A stretch of DNA of 52,509 nucleotides, taken from NCBI GenBank assembly GCA_010015655.1, contig ML976792.1:14351-66859 (forward strand), written 5' to 3'. The position numbers and the translations under genes were made by a program. The DNA is from Bimuria novae-zelandiae CBS 107.79. Its lineage: Eukaryota; Ascomycota; Dothideomycetes; Pleosporales; Didymosphaeriaceae. This document shows positions 10,850 through 20,199 of the stretch, piece by piece; the stretch's first letter is position 1; the number at the start of each line of letters is the position of its first letter. The notes beneath the pieces were generated by a model. The model worked only from the letters and a program-made list of their open reading frames with translations. It was not told where the DNA came from and made no database searches.

Positions 10850-12400
10850 AGCGAGGGCACTATATAGGCCATCACGGAGCTCTGGTAAGCTATCCTAGGC
10901 TACCGCGGTTGCTACCTCTATTTTAGTACCTAGGGACGGGCGGTTAGCGTGCTTATAGGCCTAATAACTAGCGCGGCGGTATGTGCCTATCTCCCTCCTT
11001 ATTAGCCTAATAACCTACTTGTTAACTCGGCGTAGCGCTACCAGGCAGTTAATATGTCTTACCTAATATAGGCTAAAATAGTTAGCGCACTGCACTAGAT
11101 AGGTGCATCCTAAGTCTAGGGGGCCTGTGTAGTCCTTTTATTTCTTGCCATAGTTATTACAGCGAGGGAGGCGCACGCATTTTAGTAGGTTATAGTAGCC
11201 CTAGTAGCCTAGGTCGTGTTATTATATAGCTAGGGTCTTAGTAATCGCCCTTAAGGCACTACTACTACCTAGGAGCCTAAATTATCGCACTTTCTTTATA
11301 AAGGAGATAATCTAGGTAATAGTTCTGTCTTTATTAGCGCTATGCCTTAACTATCTATAGTTGGCAGGCAGTGAGCCTGTCTATATAGCTGCCTTATCCT
11401 CTATTATATCGTGTGTAACTGGCACCTCTAGGCCTAGTAAGGATTAGTACGCGCTAGGGACGTTAGGTATAGCATAGTTAAACTATTTCTATAGTAGCTT
11501 AGCTATGCTGCCTCTTATAGCGCTTATTATTAAATCTTTCTTTCCCTATTCTATAAGGCTATCTCTTATCTTATTATTAGCGGGGGTGACGGCCCATCCT
11601 ATCCTAGTCTTTAAGGCGCTAGGTATAGCGCTAAGGTTAAGACCTAGCGTGTTGTAAATGGCCTTTCTAATTGTATATAATAAGCTCTGTAAGAGCCGCT
11701 CCGGCGCAGGCACCGTAATAAGGATCTTAAGGTCCTTAGTATTGCTTTAACTACAGCGAGTGTGTTTATTAGCGGTAGCCCTAGTGCTGCTCTAGTTACT
11801 ACTAGAGGTAGTGTACCCTGTACTTAAGGGGTTCGCGCTAGTAGCTATATTTGCCTATATTCTTAGCCCCGTAGCCCTACTATAGTTATAGTTACTATTA
11901 CTAGCACTAGTGCTAGCGTTAGTATTAATACTTTTAGTATAGTCTATGCGTAAGAGGCTTAGCGCTAAAATAGAGTTTTTTAGGGCCTATATAACGCGCT
12001 AGCGAAGGGCGTTGGCGACTACTTACTCTTTAGGGAGCTTATAGGTATTAAGGCAGCTGTCTATAGCCTGTGCTAGGGTGTAGATTATGGCCTCTTAGGT
12101 GGCGGCAGCTTGTTTAGCGGCCGTGATGTGGGTTATTAGGGCTTTAGTTATTATAGTAGTAGCTGGCGCGTTTCTAGTCTACACTTCTTTATCTAGGTTA
12201 AAACGTAGTATCGCTACTATATACTGCTATAGCTATCTCCTTAAGGGGTGGCTTATATTAAGGTGCCTTGCTAACTCTAGGTTGGCGGGGCGGGTTACTA
12301 TAGAGGCTTCTAGGGGTAGTCTCGCAGGCGTCTCTATGCTATTATTTACTAGCTACAGGCACTATAGGGGCAGAGGATAGCTTAGAGATAGGTTTTAGGT
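10850..12400 (-). pseudogene. LINE 1 ORF1, gag-like zinc-knuckle protein (degraded)
   Basis: Near 11040-11180 the - strand reads RCNNYGKK ... QCANYF ... VRHINC. These are two CCHC knuckles in which some Cys codons have become Tyr (TGC/TGT to TAC/TAT). Upstream is a long low-complexity, Ala/Thr/Pro-like N-terminal region, with frequent stops. A 93-residue + strand ORF at 12099-12380 is a shadow of this region. ORF1 proteins of this clade bind the element RNA. Confidence 0.65.
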
Positions 12401-12476
12401 AATTTTAAGATTAAATCTAATAAAAAATATATAGATTTTAATAGGTTCTTAAAATTCAGAAGTTGGTAAAGGTGCT

Positions 12477-12487
12477 AACGCGGCGAG
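12477..12487. repeat. target-site duplication of LINE 1, right copy
   Basis: AACGCGGCGAG, identical to 6398-6408. Copia 1 coding sequence resumes straight after it. Confidence 0.85.
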
Positions 12488-14390
12488 AGAGCTCCACGAG
12501 ACGTTAACCTAGACCCAACTAACACGAGCTTAATTATTACTGGTAAACGCAATCGAAAGCAGAAAGATCTAAATAACTTTATAATTTATACATACGTAAT
12601 AGCGCTAGGAGCTACACCTTTTATTAACTATTTTTATGTATTTTCGACCGAGATTCGCTCTATACCTACTATAGATAAGATACTAAAAATTTATTAATTA
12701 TAGCTACTACCTCTGCTGAAGGCAATAAAGTAGCTTAAAACACATATATTTAGTAATTAATTTTAACGCGCTATAGAGGTTAAGTGGCAAGCTCTACGCG
12801 CTAAAGGAGTCTTTAAAAAGACTATAAAAATAAAGGCCACTGTAGACGCTAAGGTGCTACCGTTAATGTGGATATTCGTATACAAGATCGACGAAGAAGG
12901 ATACCTCTTATAGTTTAAAGCTTAACTCGTTATTCGAGGAGATCTTTAAGCTCTACTTAACAATATATACGCTACTATACTTATAATTCGTAACTTTCGC
13001 GCTCTTATTATAATTGCTAATTACTTTAGTCTAGAGCTAAAGTAGTACGATGTCCCTACTACCTTCCTAAACGCTGAGATTAATTGAAAACTGTACGCTA
13101 AAACACCTGAGGCGTTCCGCCATACTACAGGCGAGATTATGCTGGTACTCCGCGCCCTATACGGCCTGAAGGAGTCACCAATCCTATGGTACAAAAAACT
13201 ACGTCGATAACTTGTTAAGCTAGGTCTAAAGCTAGTTAAAGGCTTTCCTTACTTGTACACGAGCTGCTAGCTTATCCTATTTGTCTATGTTAACGACATT
13301 ATTATGGCATATTATTAGTCTAATGCCTATTACTATAGGTCTTTTAAGAAGGATCTGGTGGTCCTATATAATATTAAAGCTATAGGAGACCTTACCTAGT
13401 TTCTTAGAATCCGCATTATACGCGATCGAGCCTTGTATAAGACATGGCTAGTCTAGGACGCGTTTATTAACAAGGTATGCGCTTAATTTAGTATTAAAGC
13501 TATAGGCAAGGCTCTAGACATTCTACTAGTAGAGAACTAGCTACTATAGTCTACTAAGGAGCCTAATTTATCGCGAATAAAGCTCTATTAGTAACTAGTT
13601 AGCTCTCTCGCATATATCGCTGTCTAGGGTAGACCTAACGTCGCCTAAACGCACGTCGTCTTTGCTTGTCACCTTACTAACCCAGGATAGTCATATATCT
13701 CGAAAATCCGGAAGACCTGGCGCTACCTACTTAGCACGAAGGCTCTCGCACTTGAAGCCTCTGCTGGCGCGCAGGATATGGCTAAGTATCTATCTAACGA
13801 TCTAACATATCGCGATCCTCTCTTCTTTGGATCCTCTGACGCCTTATACGCTGACAAGCCTAAGACTCGCCAAAGCTCTTAAGGCTATGCTTTCAAGTTC
13901 GGTGGACTAATAATTAACTGGAAGTTAATAGTACAACGCACAGTCACGAAATTAACTATAGAATTTAAATTACTAGCTTTATTACTTGCTAGCTTGTAAA
14001 TAGAAGAATAGATGCGATTCTTCTCTAGTATTAACCTTACTCTTAACTATACACCTACTATCTGGTGTAATAATTAACAGACTATTAGTATTATTACTAA
14101 ACAGCAAGACAAGCTTTATATAAAAGTTAAATATGTTAATATCTACCAGCTCTAGATTTGACAGGAAGTCGAAGCCTCTTATATTAACGTTAAATAGGTC
14201 CCCACCAACCATATGCCTGCTAATAGACTTATAAAAATTCTACTTAAGTAGAAGTTTGCAGACTTCGTCCGCTAAATTAGCCTTGTTAATATTACTAAGC
14301 GTCTAAAGGGCCTGCGTTAAACTAATAGCAATAATCTTAATAGTATCTATATACACTAATACTAATTAGCTGTTATTAACTCCCTGCCTG
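12488..14390 (+). pseudogene. Copia 1 reverse transcriptase and RNase H (RIP-degraded)
   Basis: The frame resumes after the LINE. RT begins near 12775 (EVKWQALRAKGVFKKT) and continues MWIFVYKIDEEGYL (about 12870) and LRALYGLKESPILWYKKL (about 13148-13200). The catalytic box is FVYVNDIIMAYY at 13280-13316, where YVDD has become YVND (AAC at 13292-13294, TpG to TpA). RNase H follows with EASAGAQDMAKYLSND (about 13757-13804), SSDALYADKPKTRQSS (about 13828-13875) and GYAFKFGGLIINWK. Stops are frequent. A purine-rich tract at 14401-14414 primes the second strand in this family. Confidence 0.85.
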
Positions 14391-14414
14391 GGCGTCCACG
14401 CCAGCTGGGGGGTG

Positions 14415-14617
14415 TGTCACGGTTTATGGCTCTTACTCTACAAGATAGTTGCTCCTACCTTGACATGGTTGCGACTTACCTTCTTTCTGTCTAGGACTAG
14501 CGTTGTTTGTGCCTGCGCACCTATACCTTCTGTAGCTTCTAGATAGAACAACCTCAGTTCAATCCTGCAATCTTTTCCACTGCGTACTGTCCGCTCAGCG
14601 CTCTGCTCACCGCGACA
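14415..14617 (+). repeat. 3' LTR of Copia 1
   Basis: 203 bp, TGTCACGG...CGCGACA. CpA and TpG words are intact across its whole length, including the edge that touches the mutated interior. Confidence 0.9.
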
Positions 14618-15012
14618 CCTCCACATGTCACAACCTAACACACTTTGCAGACACAGCACAAGACATCGATCATTTCCTAGAAATTGCTCAAGCCCACGAG
14701 TACTCCGAACTCGAGAACCGTGCCTACAGCCACCGCCCCTTGGCTACATGCGGTCGCACGCCAGACATTTACGACCAAAGCCCTTTTGCGTGCGCATTCA
14801 GGTACGCGCGATACCCCGGAGTGGACCCCTTGCTCTGGATCGACTGCGAGGAACACGTAAAGGCTATATGTAAATACAAGCTGGGTGCGAAGGGGCGGAT
14901 CTTGCTGAGGGAACTGGACCTGGGCTATATCGTGCGCTTTAACAGGTTGCCTCAGAATCAGATACGGGACATACAACTTGCGCAGCAGCCTGGACAGAGG
15001 GAGAACGGTTAG
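14618..15012 (+). pseudogene. 5'-truncated hypothetical gene abutting the Copia 1 LTR
   Basis: An open frame runs without stop from inside the LTR (14617) to TAG/stop at 15010-15012, about 130 codons. The part outside the LTR reads like a real globular protein: DIDHFLEIAQAHEYSELENR, ACAFRYARYPGVDPLLW, CKYKLGAKGRILLRELDLGY. The first in-frame ATG is at 14740. The frame has no sensible start upstream, so the 5' half of the gene was lost where the retroelement joins. Codon use is balanced and not RIP-mutated. The family was not recognised. It is not the continuation of the NACHT fragment on the left of the element. Confidence 0.55.
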
Positions 15013-16160
15013 GCTGTCGAATATATGGCGGGAATGTGGCAGCGTTTTGCTATGACTGTAAATGGGAACCAGATAGGATACTGCCAGCCGCCAAGCTGAT
15101 GCGTAATATTGAATTTATGCCAGCTAACAATTTTTGTTTCATCTTGTGCTGTGAACAATGACAGTTCCTCCTAATCTCCTACTCTAGCATATAGGTAACA
15201 CGCCTCCCTCTTTTGGCCATTTGCGACTGGATTCCGCACTTGTCACTCCCGACAGTACAAAATCAGATAGACGAACACAAAAACGTGATTGACAGAGGAC
15301 GCTACAGTAAGATAACCAGGAGTCATCCCTGCACATATAACATCGTCTATTTCCGGTTCGCGAACAATAATGTGTACTCCATTGTGTAAGGGAAAGAGTA
15401 TTACGTAGCTGCGAACGCTGCCATTGAACCACCCGAATTCCAAAATCGCTCGTGGTCCCAACAGGACGAGAGATCGCACGTGTACCACGGCTCCTTCGCT
15501 CAGCCCCAATCTTTCATTATACAGTACTCTCTCCGAAAAGCTGTTGCCTCCCACATATTCCACGCAACAGGTGAGATAGAGTAGACTTATTTTGCACTTT
15601 CTGTTGCAGGTCCTGGTTTGCAATATGTTTGCTTCTTAACATAATGTGATAGGGAAAACGCAAAACCGCACAAGGATCTCGACTGTCCCAGATTCCTTTG
15701 CATTCACTTAAACATGCGAAGCACTGCGGCCGGGTCGCGTGAGTACCCCTGCTCAACCACCCCGACTTTTGGTTCACGTGCCTCATTCTACGCGGTCCGC
15801 ACCGCAATATACGCAGAGGATATCTCCACTATCACTTCCTTGCGAAGATTCCATGGTTGTGCACGGGATTGACCCAGTACATCGACCAATACGGTGATAT
15901 GAGCAGGTTTATCTGAATAAATGTTACATACGTACCCTCTTCCTTCAACCCCCTCTGGGTGGCCTTCAGCCATATGACCGCCTAGGTGGACTCCTACTCG
16001 CACTTGGCTACGGCTGTGACCAGGTGTTGTAACAATAGGGTGAAGGTGAGCTTCCTTGCCAAGCAAAAGACGATTGCTTTTCGCCTTCACTGAAAGGCCA
16101 GAAACGAAGACCCCAGCCGCACTGTCTCGTTGTTTGAAACACGATTCTCGTATTTCTGCC
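15013..16160. other. spacer with possible - strand exons
   Basis: No firm gene. Two - strand open stretches read partly like protein: 15243-15560 (SERVLYNERLGLSEGAVV, GPRAILEFGWFNGSVRSY) and 15788-16110 (HLHPIVTTPGHSRSQV, VGVHLGGHMAEG, VEISSAYIAV). They could be exons of one decayed or intron-bearing gene, but I found no convincing splice pair and no start. The second overlaps the leader of the + strand gene at 16161. Confidence 0.25.
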
Positions 16161-16817
16161 ATGTACACGCCGCTTTCTCTTCCTCCTACACAGTCAAATC
16201 GTCAGCCCATGACGAGCTCAGCAATGCCGCACTACTGGAACCCAGACGAGGAGCGCCTCGTGGCTGAGCACTGCTCCCAGGTGAGCCGCTCCACTGACTC
16301 TTCGGCTCTTCGAGCGAGAGCTGATGTTGTGCAGGTCATGTACGGCGTCACTCTCAACGGTGAGAGGCTCTTCGCTCCGTCGGGTCCCAGGCTACTCCAT
16401 CAATTTCCGCATTTTGCCCAACATCACGATCTCAGCGACGCAGCACTTCCTGAATGCTCTGCCCACGCTCCGCAGATGATATGGTATCTCGACAAAGCGA
16501 CTGAAGGAGACGAGATATATGCACGCACGTGCAGCGAGTGGCACGCTGAGTGGGTACAGGCCGAGCGAAGGCAGCAGCACTGGACCCCAACAATGTGCGA
16601 GGACGGACACCGTACTCCATCGGTGCTTACACAGCCTGCGAATATCGATATGGCGACACATGAAAAGAAGGCGAAAGAGGTGACGCTCAGCTATTGGGCT
16701 TCTGACGAAGAGGCTCCCGAGGGTGCCCGCATACAGCACGAGAAGGCGCGATGGATGAACCTGGCGCGGGCGGCAATGTGCAGGATCAAACCGGATCCGC
16801 AGACGGCTACGCTTTGA
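16161..16817 (+). CDS. hypothetical protein, possible internal intron and early stop
   Basis: ATG at 16161 (the frame extends to 16056 but only from a TTG). It gives 218 residues, or 200 if the 54-bp stretch 16281-16334 is spliced: GTGAGC donor, CTGAC/CTGAT branch-like words, GCAG acceptor, in-frame. An alternative start is MTSSAMPHYW at 16209. The N-terminus has HYWNPDEERLVAEHC; the C-terminal half is Glu/Arg/Trp-rich (SEWHAEWVQAERRQQHW) and faintly recalls block C of the paralogues at 20756-24538. After the TGA at 16815-16817 the same frame stays open for 42 more codons (DPDLAELVEDMGFIWDQQ) to a TAG at 16944. The TGA may therefore be a recent nonsense change. No known domain was recognised. 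Confidence 0.5.
   Translation: MYTPLSLPPTQSNRQPMTSSAMPHYWNPDEERLVAEHCSQVSRSTDSSALRARADVVQVMYGVTLNGERLFAPSGPRLLHQFPHFAQHHDLSDAALPECSAHAPQMIWYLDKATEGDEIYARTCSEWHAEWVQAERRQQHWTPTMCEDGHRTPSVLTQPANIDMATHEKKAKEVTLSYWASDEEAPEGARIQHEKARWMNLARAAMCRIKPDPQTATL
16281..16334 (+). other. candidate in-frame intron (54 bp)
   Basis: GTGAGC...GCAG with branch-like CTGAC and CTGAT. The length is a multiple of three and contains no stop, so the ORF cannot tell whether it is spliced. Without it the protein joins HCSQ to VMYGVTLNG. Confidence 0.4.
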
Positions 16818-17501
16818 CGTTACTCATTTATCACAAACTCGTGTATAGACCCGGATCTTGCTGAGCTAGTCGAGGATATGGGCTTTATTTGGGACCAGCA
16901 AACGCAGGTCAACACCCGCAGGCCGCTGTCCGACGTTACATACTAGGCTCCACAATATGACGTTTATTACCACTGAAAGATTTGGGGCAAAGTAGCGTTA
17001 TTGCCGCTCGATTTCGTCTGTTTTGGAGGGTCGCAACATGTCGGAGTCATTTGCGACTTGCCTGAAAAGCAGCATTGCGTTTATCTTGTCGATGGAATAT
17101 CCGAAGTAGTACCTTGAACGCAGAAATGAATGAGCTTACTTGATTCGGTACTACTCCGCTAGCCGATCTAGATATTTCTAAATTCGGCGTCTTGCGAAGG
17201 TAACTAACGGGACCGGCACGTATCGAGCTTCACAACCTAGTTCTTGTAGGTCGCAAGCCTCCCAGGGCAACGCACGTGCTGTTAGCTCTTTTTTCAATTT
17301 TCATCGACGCATAGGTTAATAGATTCATTGTTGTCCGTGCGATTCTAGAAATTGTATGTGCGTAGTGCGGTCACATGGCTACTTTCTGTTTTCACAGATT
17401 CCCTGATCTTGACGCCATATAGTTCCCGCGTGTCAAAGGCTAACATACCACACTCTCACTCACACTCACACTCACACTAAACGTAGTTGATTGAGACTGT
17501 C
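16818..17501. other. intergenic region with a (CACACT)-like microsatellite
   Basis: The first 126 bases keep the reading frame of the upstream gene (see that entry). The rest shows no gene. A CT/CA microsatellite (ctcactcacactcacact type) lies at about 17450-17478, directly in the leader of the next gene, a common feature of fungal 5' untranslated regions. Confidence 0.5.
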
Positions 17502-19388
17502 ATGGCTCGTCGCTTCTACACGCCGTATCTAGGACTCATTGATTTGCTGCCCGCGGCAGTTCCACCAACCATGACGGAAACCTGTGCCCACTTCTCCAAT
17601 GACGGATTCGATAACGTCACTCCAGTAACATACAATGCGAATGTACTGCGCGGCGAGAACATGGACGCACTAAATCCCAGACATCAACTCGCCGACAATT
17701 CTTGGAACGCCGTTCAGCCCGATCTGCATCAACAACTCCAAGACGCAGCACAGAGCGAAAGCGAAGTTTCCCGGGAGCATGAGGCTGGTAGTATCCCGCG
17801 TCAAATAAAGCACGAGCCTAACTTGTCTGCAATCGACCCGGCCCTGTTGCCCCAGGAACCACCGCCGCGTCTTTCCACCCCGTATGCTGTTTCTTCAAAC
17901 ATGCGAATGCTAAACTTTCCCAACCTCCAGATCCATCAAATGGACTATACTGCGGAATCTTTGCGTGACCAGATGGCGCCACCAGCAAATCTCGCGATTC
18001 AACATCCCTTGCGGATGGCTGATGCTTCGACCAACCCTGCCCCAAAGACTGGATTTCGAAATGTGGTTGTGCATGGCTTTGCTAACATTTCATACGGTTT
18101 CGAAGCGCTACCTTCTTTAGATTATGACTTCCGGACGATGCTCCAGGGCTATGGCCGCGACGTGAACTTCACGGCCGTCGAAATCATCGTGTTCCTGCCC
18201 AAGTTGTTCTTCAACGAGGCAATCGCGCGCCGCTTCGTCAACAACGGCATGGAGAACCCTGAGCACGTCGAGATTCTAGAGCGTCACCGACCGCTTGGCT
18301 TCAAGTGTACTGATATCGGTCCCAAGTATCTCGTTGCGCTCAATCCGAAACACCTACAAGCCCTCTTGAATCGGGTCCCATGGAATCGCAAGAACCATAA
18401 GACTCCTCCTGGTTGGGATGGCACTCGCCTCTCAATCAATGACTTCGTGCCCGATCGAGTCGCGGCAGAGGGTCCGTATGCATCACAACCACCTGGCGTA
18501 CCTTTCCGTATACTGATGGACGGTATGACACAGATGCCGGTGGGAGACGACGCCGCGGATCTGACTCGCGCGATCAATTTCGCGTGCGGCGAGGAAGCGA
18601 ACAAGATGTTCCCGGGTCATGAGTTTGTATTCCCCCATGATCTCCGATTCATCCTCCAGAAAATTGGACACGCCACTATTACACCGGTCCAGCAAGATAG
18701 GTCGATTGTACACCGATATCGGAAGGTGGTCAAGGCGAATAGGAAGAACAAGAAGGAGGCGTCGCCTGGGAAGTCTGCCGCTGCGCCGCAATCATATCCG
18801 ACGAATAACCTGATGAAGAACAGCCGAGCCCAGAAGCCTCAGTATCTCCCCTCTCCTCCGTTTCAAGCGGACCCGTGGACTCATGATACAGGTTCGTATC
18901 CCTCTTTGCCCGCTGTTCCGATGAATTCTAGTCCATTCCAACCTCGGCAGTTCGAGGTGCACGACAACCTACAGCGAGCAGAGGATCAACACGTTCGCCC
19001 TCACGAGAACGGCCTCCTTCGGGATCTAGACATGGCATCGATTCCGCTGCATCTGTCGCATATTCCTGCCTCTGAGATCTGGTCCACGGTAGAACTATTC
19101 CGACGCCCCGACAAGCTGGGAATTGCTCGGCCACCCACTGCCGAAGAAATCGGGAATATCGAGGGTATCCTTCATCGGGAGCTCTCTGAATGGCAAAAAC
19201 ATTGGCAGACGCATGAGGCTGAACGTTATCGCCATTGCGATGCCACTGTCGGTTCTTTGCATAATGGACACGAGTTTCAATTCGAGCATAAGGGCTCCAT
19301 GACCGAGGATGAGTTCATTGACCTGTTTGGGGAACCTGCTCCGGATCGCTTGACGGCTGTGGCTGATGTCGATCGTATGGTCGATTGA
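17502..19388 (+). CDS. unrecognised 628-residue protein, paralogue family member 1
   Basis: First ATG 17502 (MARRFYTPYLG; the frame reaches 17487 only through TTG). MTETCAH at 17571 is an alternative start. The frame is intact to TGA 19386-19388. The N-terminal ~180 residues are Pro/Gln/Asn-rich and probably disordered, with a SAIDPALLPQE motif near residue 110. Two blocks are shared with the genes at 20756-22213 and 22760. Block A is about residues 220-265 (NFTAVEIIVFLPKLFFNEAI, RRFVNNGMENPEHVEIL). Block B is about residues 335-400 (VPFRILMDGMTQMPVGDDAA, DLTRAINFA, FVFPHDLRFILQKIG). A basic tract (RKVVKANRKNKKEA, about 412-427) could be a nuclear signal. Block C is absent or very diverged. 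No catalytic motif, membrane segment or signal peptide was seen. Codon use is normal, without RIP marks. Confidence 0.75.
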   Translation: MARRFYTPYLGLIDLLPAAVPPTMTETCAHFSNDGFDNVTPVTYNANVLRGENMDALNPRHQLADNSWNAVQPDLHQQLQDAAQSESEVSREHEAGSIPRQIKHEPNLSAIDPALLPQEPPPRLSTPYAVSSNMRMLNFPNLQIHQMDYTAESLRDQMAPPANLAIQHPLRMADASTNPAPKTGFRNVVVHGFANISYGFEALPSLDYDFRTMLQGYGRDVNFTAVEIIVFLPKLFFNEAIARRFVNNGMENPEHVEILERHRPLGFKCTDIGPKYLVALNPKHLQALLNRVPWNRKNHKTPPGWDGTRLSINDFVPDRVAAEGPYASQPPGVPFRILMDGMTQMPVGDDAADLTRAINFACGEEANKMFPGHEFVFPHDLRFILQKIGHATITPVQQDRSIVHRYRKVVKANRKNKKEASPGKSAAAPQSYPTNNLMKNSRAQKPQYLPSPPFQADPWTHDTGSYPSLPAVPMNSSPFQPRQFEVHDNLQRAEDQHVRPHENGLLRDLDMASIPLHLSHIPASEIWSTVELFRRPDKLGIARPPTAEEIGNIEGILHRELSEWQKHWQTHEAERYRHCDATVGSLHNGHEFQFEHKGSMTEDEFIDLFGEPAPDRLTAVADVDRMVD

Positions 19389-19677
19389 TCGGGAGACCGG
19401 TTATAGGCCGCGGAGATGGACGGAATCCGAGTGAAGTTTGCCACCGTATGATGGGTACCGCAAGCTAATTGAATCCTACCTTTTAGCTTATTACTGTACC
19501 CAGGGTGAGCCACACGTCGACCGAGTGTTGGAGTACTTGCGCCACGTTTGTATGTATTCACACGTCCGCGTGGTGTCGAAGTGTAGATATTTTCAGAAAG
19601 TACAAAAATGCGACTTTCCTTGCAACAAAAGTGCATCAATTTCGATCCTGAGAAATATCGTGAAATCATTGCTCTTT

Positions 19678-20199
19678 TCAAACAACCAGTGCAGCACCCA
19701 ATCCCATCATACCCATCATCGCACCGATACCCCAAGCTCCCTCCCTCAACGCACCGCCAGTCATACCACTCATATCCATTCCTGCCATCGCGCCAGTCGC
19801 AGTAGCGGTTTCCATGCTCATTCCGCTCATTCCGCTCATTCCGCTCATTCCGCTCATCCCACTCATCCCACTCATATCCCCACCAGATCCCATTTCCATT
19901 CCAGGCATTGTTGATGCTGTCGGGACGACGCTGCCTGACATGCTCATTTTGGATGCGGCGGTGGCCATTTGCGACGACATTTGCATCCCGACGGGTTTGG
20001 CGGAGGAGGCCATCGCAGTGTCGGTGGGCTTGGTGCCATCTCCCCACATCATTGTCACAGCGCCTTGAGTGCTGGACGGAGCTGGGAAATTGTTAAATAA
20101 GCCCAGAGACAGCTTATAAATTTAGGACTGAGACGGACCTTGAGCGACAACGGAAAGCGCGAAGAGGGCTACAGAGCCGAGGACTTTGAAGGCGAGCAT
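19678..20199 (-). CDS. secreted Met/Gly/Ser-repeat protein, probably GPI-anchored
   Basis: Two exons: ATG at 20199 to 20139, then 20081 to the TGA at 19678-19680; the intron is 20082-20138. The product is 154 residues. Residues 1-19 (MLAFKVLGSVALFALSVVA) form a classic signal peptide, then QAPSSTQG. The middle is Ser/Thr/Met-rich and holds six tandem MSG units at about residues 90-107. The C-terminus has a small-residue site (TGGALREG) followed by a hydrophobic end (IGAMMGMMGLGAALVV), which looks like a GPI-attachment signal. There is no cysteine in the mature part. Methionine clusters of the M-x-x-M type bind Cu(I) in Ctr-type transporters and related proteins, so surface copper binding is a reasonable guess only. 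A TATA-like TTATATAG lies about 130 bp upstream of the start. Confidence 0.75.
19816..19869 (-). repeat. 9-bp minisatellite encoding Gly-Met-Ser repeats
   Basis: Six 9-bp units: four perfect GCTCATTCC on the + strand, followed by two variants (GCTCATCCC, ACTCATCCC). Each gives G-M-S on the coding strand. The perfect units suggest recent slippage or length change. The repeat also makes long false ORFs (HSAHSA, NERNER) in other frames. Confidence 0.85.
20082..20138 (-). other. intron of the Met-rich protein gene (57 bp)
   Basis: Donor GTCCGT and acceptor CCCAG on the - strand. Splicing joins Gln codons of the signal-peptide exon to APSSTQ in frame and removes an in-frame stop. The donor is not the consensus GTATGT/GTAAGT. 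Confidence 0.65.

Larger units (their letters stand above)
6409..12476 (-). mobile_element. Tad1-like LINE 1 inserted in Copia 1
   Basis: A 6.07-kb non-LTR retrotransposon on the - strand. In element order it has a 5' end at 12476, ORF1 with zinc knuckles, ORF2 with endonuclease, reverse transcriptase and RNase H, and a 3' end at 6409 made of (CTA)5 on its own strand. Exact 11-bp target-site duplications flank it. Its 5' end resembles that of LINE 2 at 29968. Both ORFs are full of stops from RIP-type change, so it is as dead as the Copia around it. Confidence 0.85.
3073..14617 (+). mobile_element. Ty1/Copia retrotransposon 1, split by a nested LINE
   Basis: Two 203-bp direct repeats (3073-3275, 14415-14617), both TGTCACGG...CGCGACA, flank gag, protease, integrase, reverse transcriptase and RNase H in Copia order on the + strand. 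With the nested LINE (6409-12476) and one copy of its duplication removed, the element is about 5.47 kb, normal for Copia. A purine run (GGGGGGTG) sits just before the 3' LTR. A primer-site-like GTTATAAGCCTGG follows the 5' LTR. The interior is RIP-type mutated with dozens of TAG/TAA stops. No target-site duplication is present: the left flank ends GATAG and the right flank starts CCTCC. Confidence 0.9.

Noticed and set aside
12099..12380. 93-codon + strand ORF with a membrane-like segment
   Set aside because: It lies antisense within LINE 1 ORF1. RIP-type change removes stops on this strand by chance and there is no homology signal.
19277..20047. 256-codon - strand ORF with NERNERNER-type repeats
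   Set aside because: It is an out-of-frame shadow of the Met-rich gene. The repeat lacks stops in several frames because its unit is 9 bp, and this ORF has no signal peptide or splice logic.
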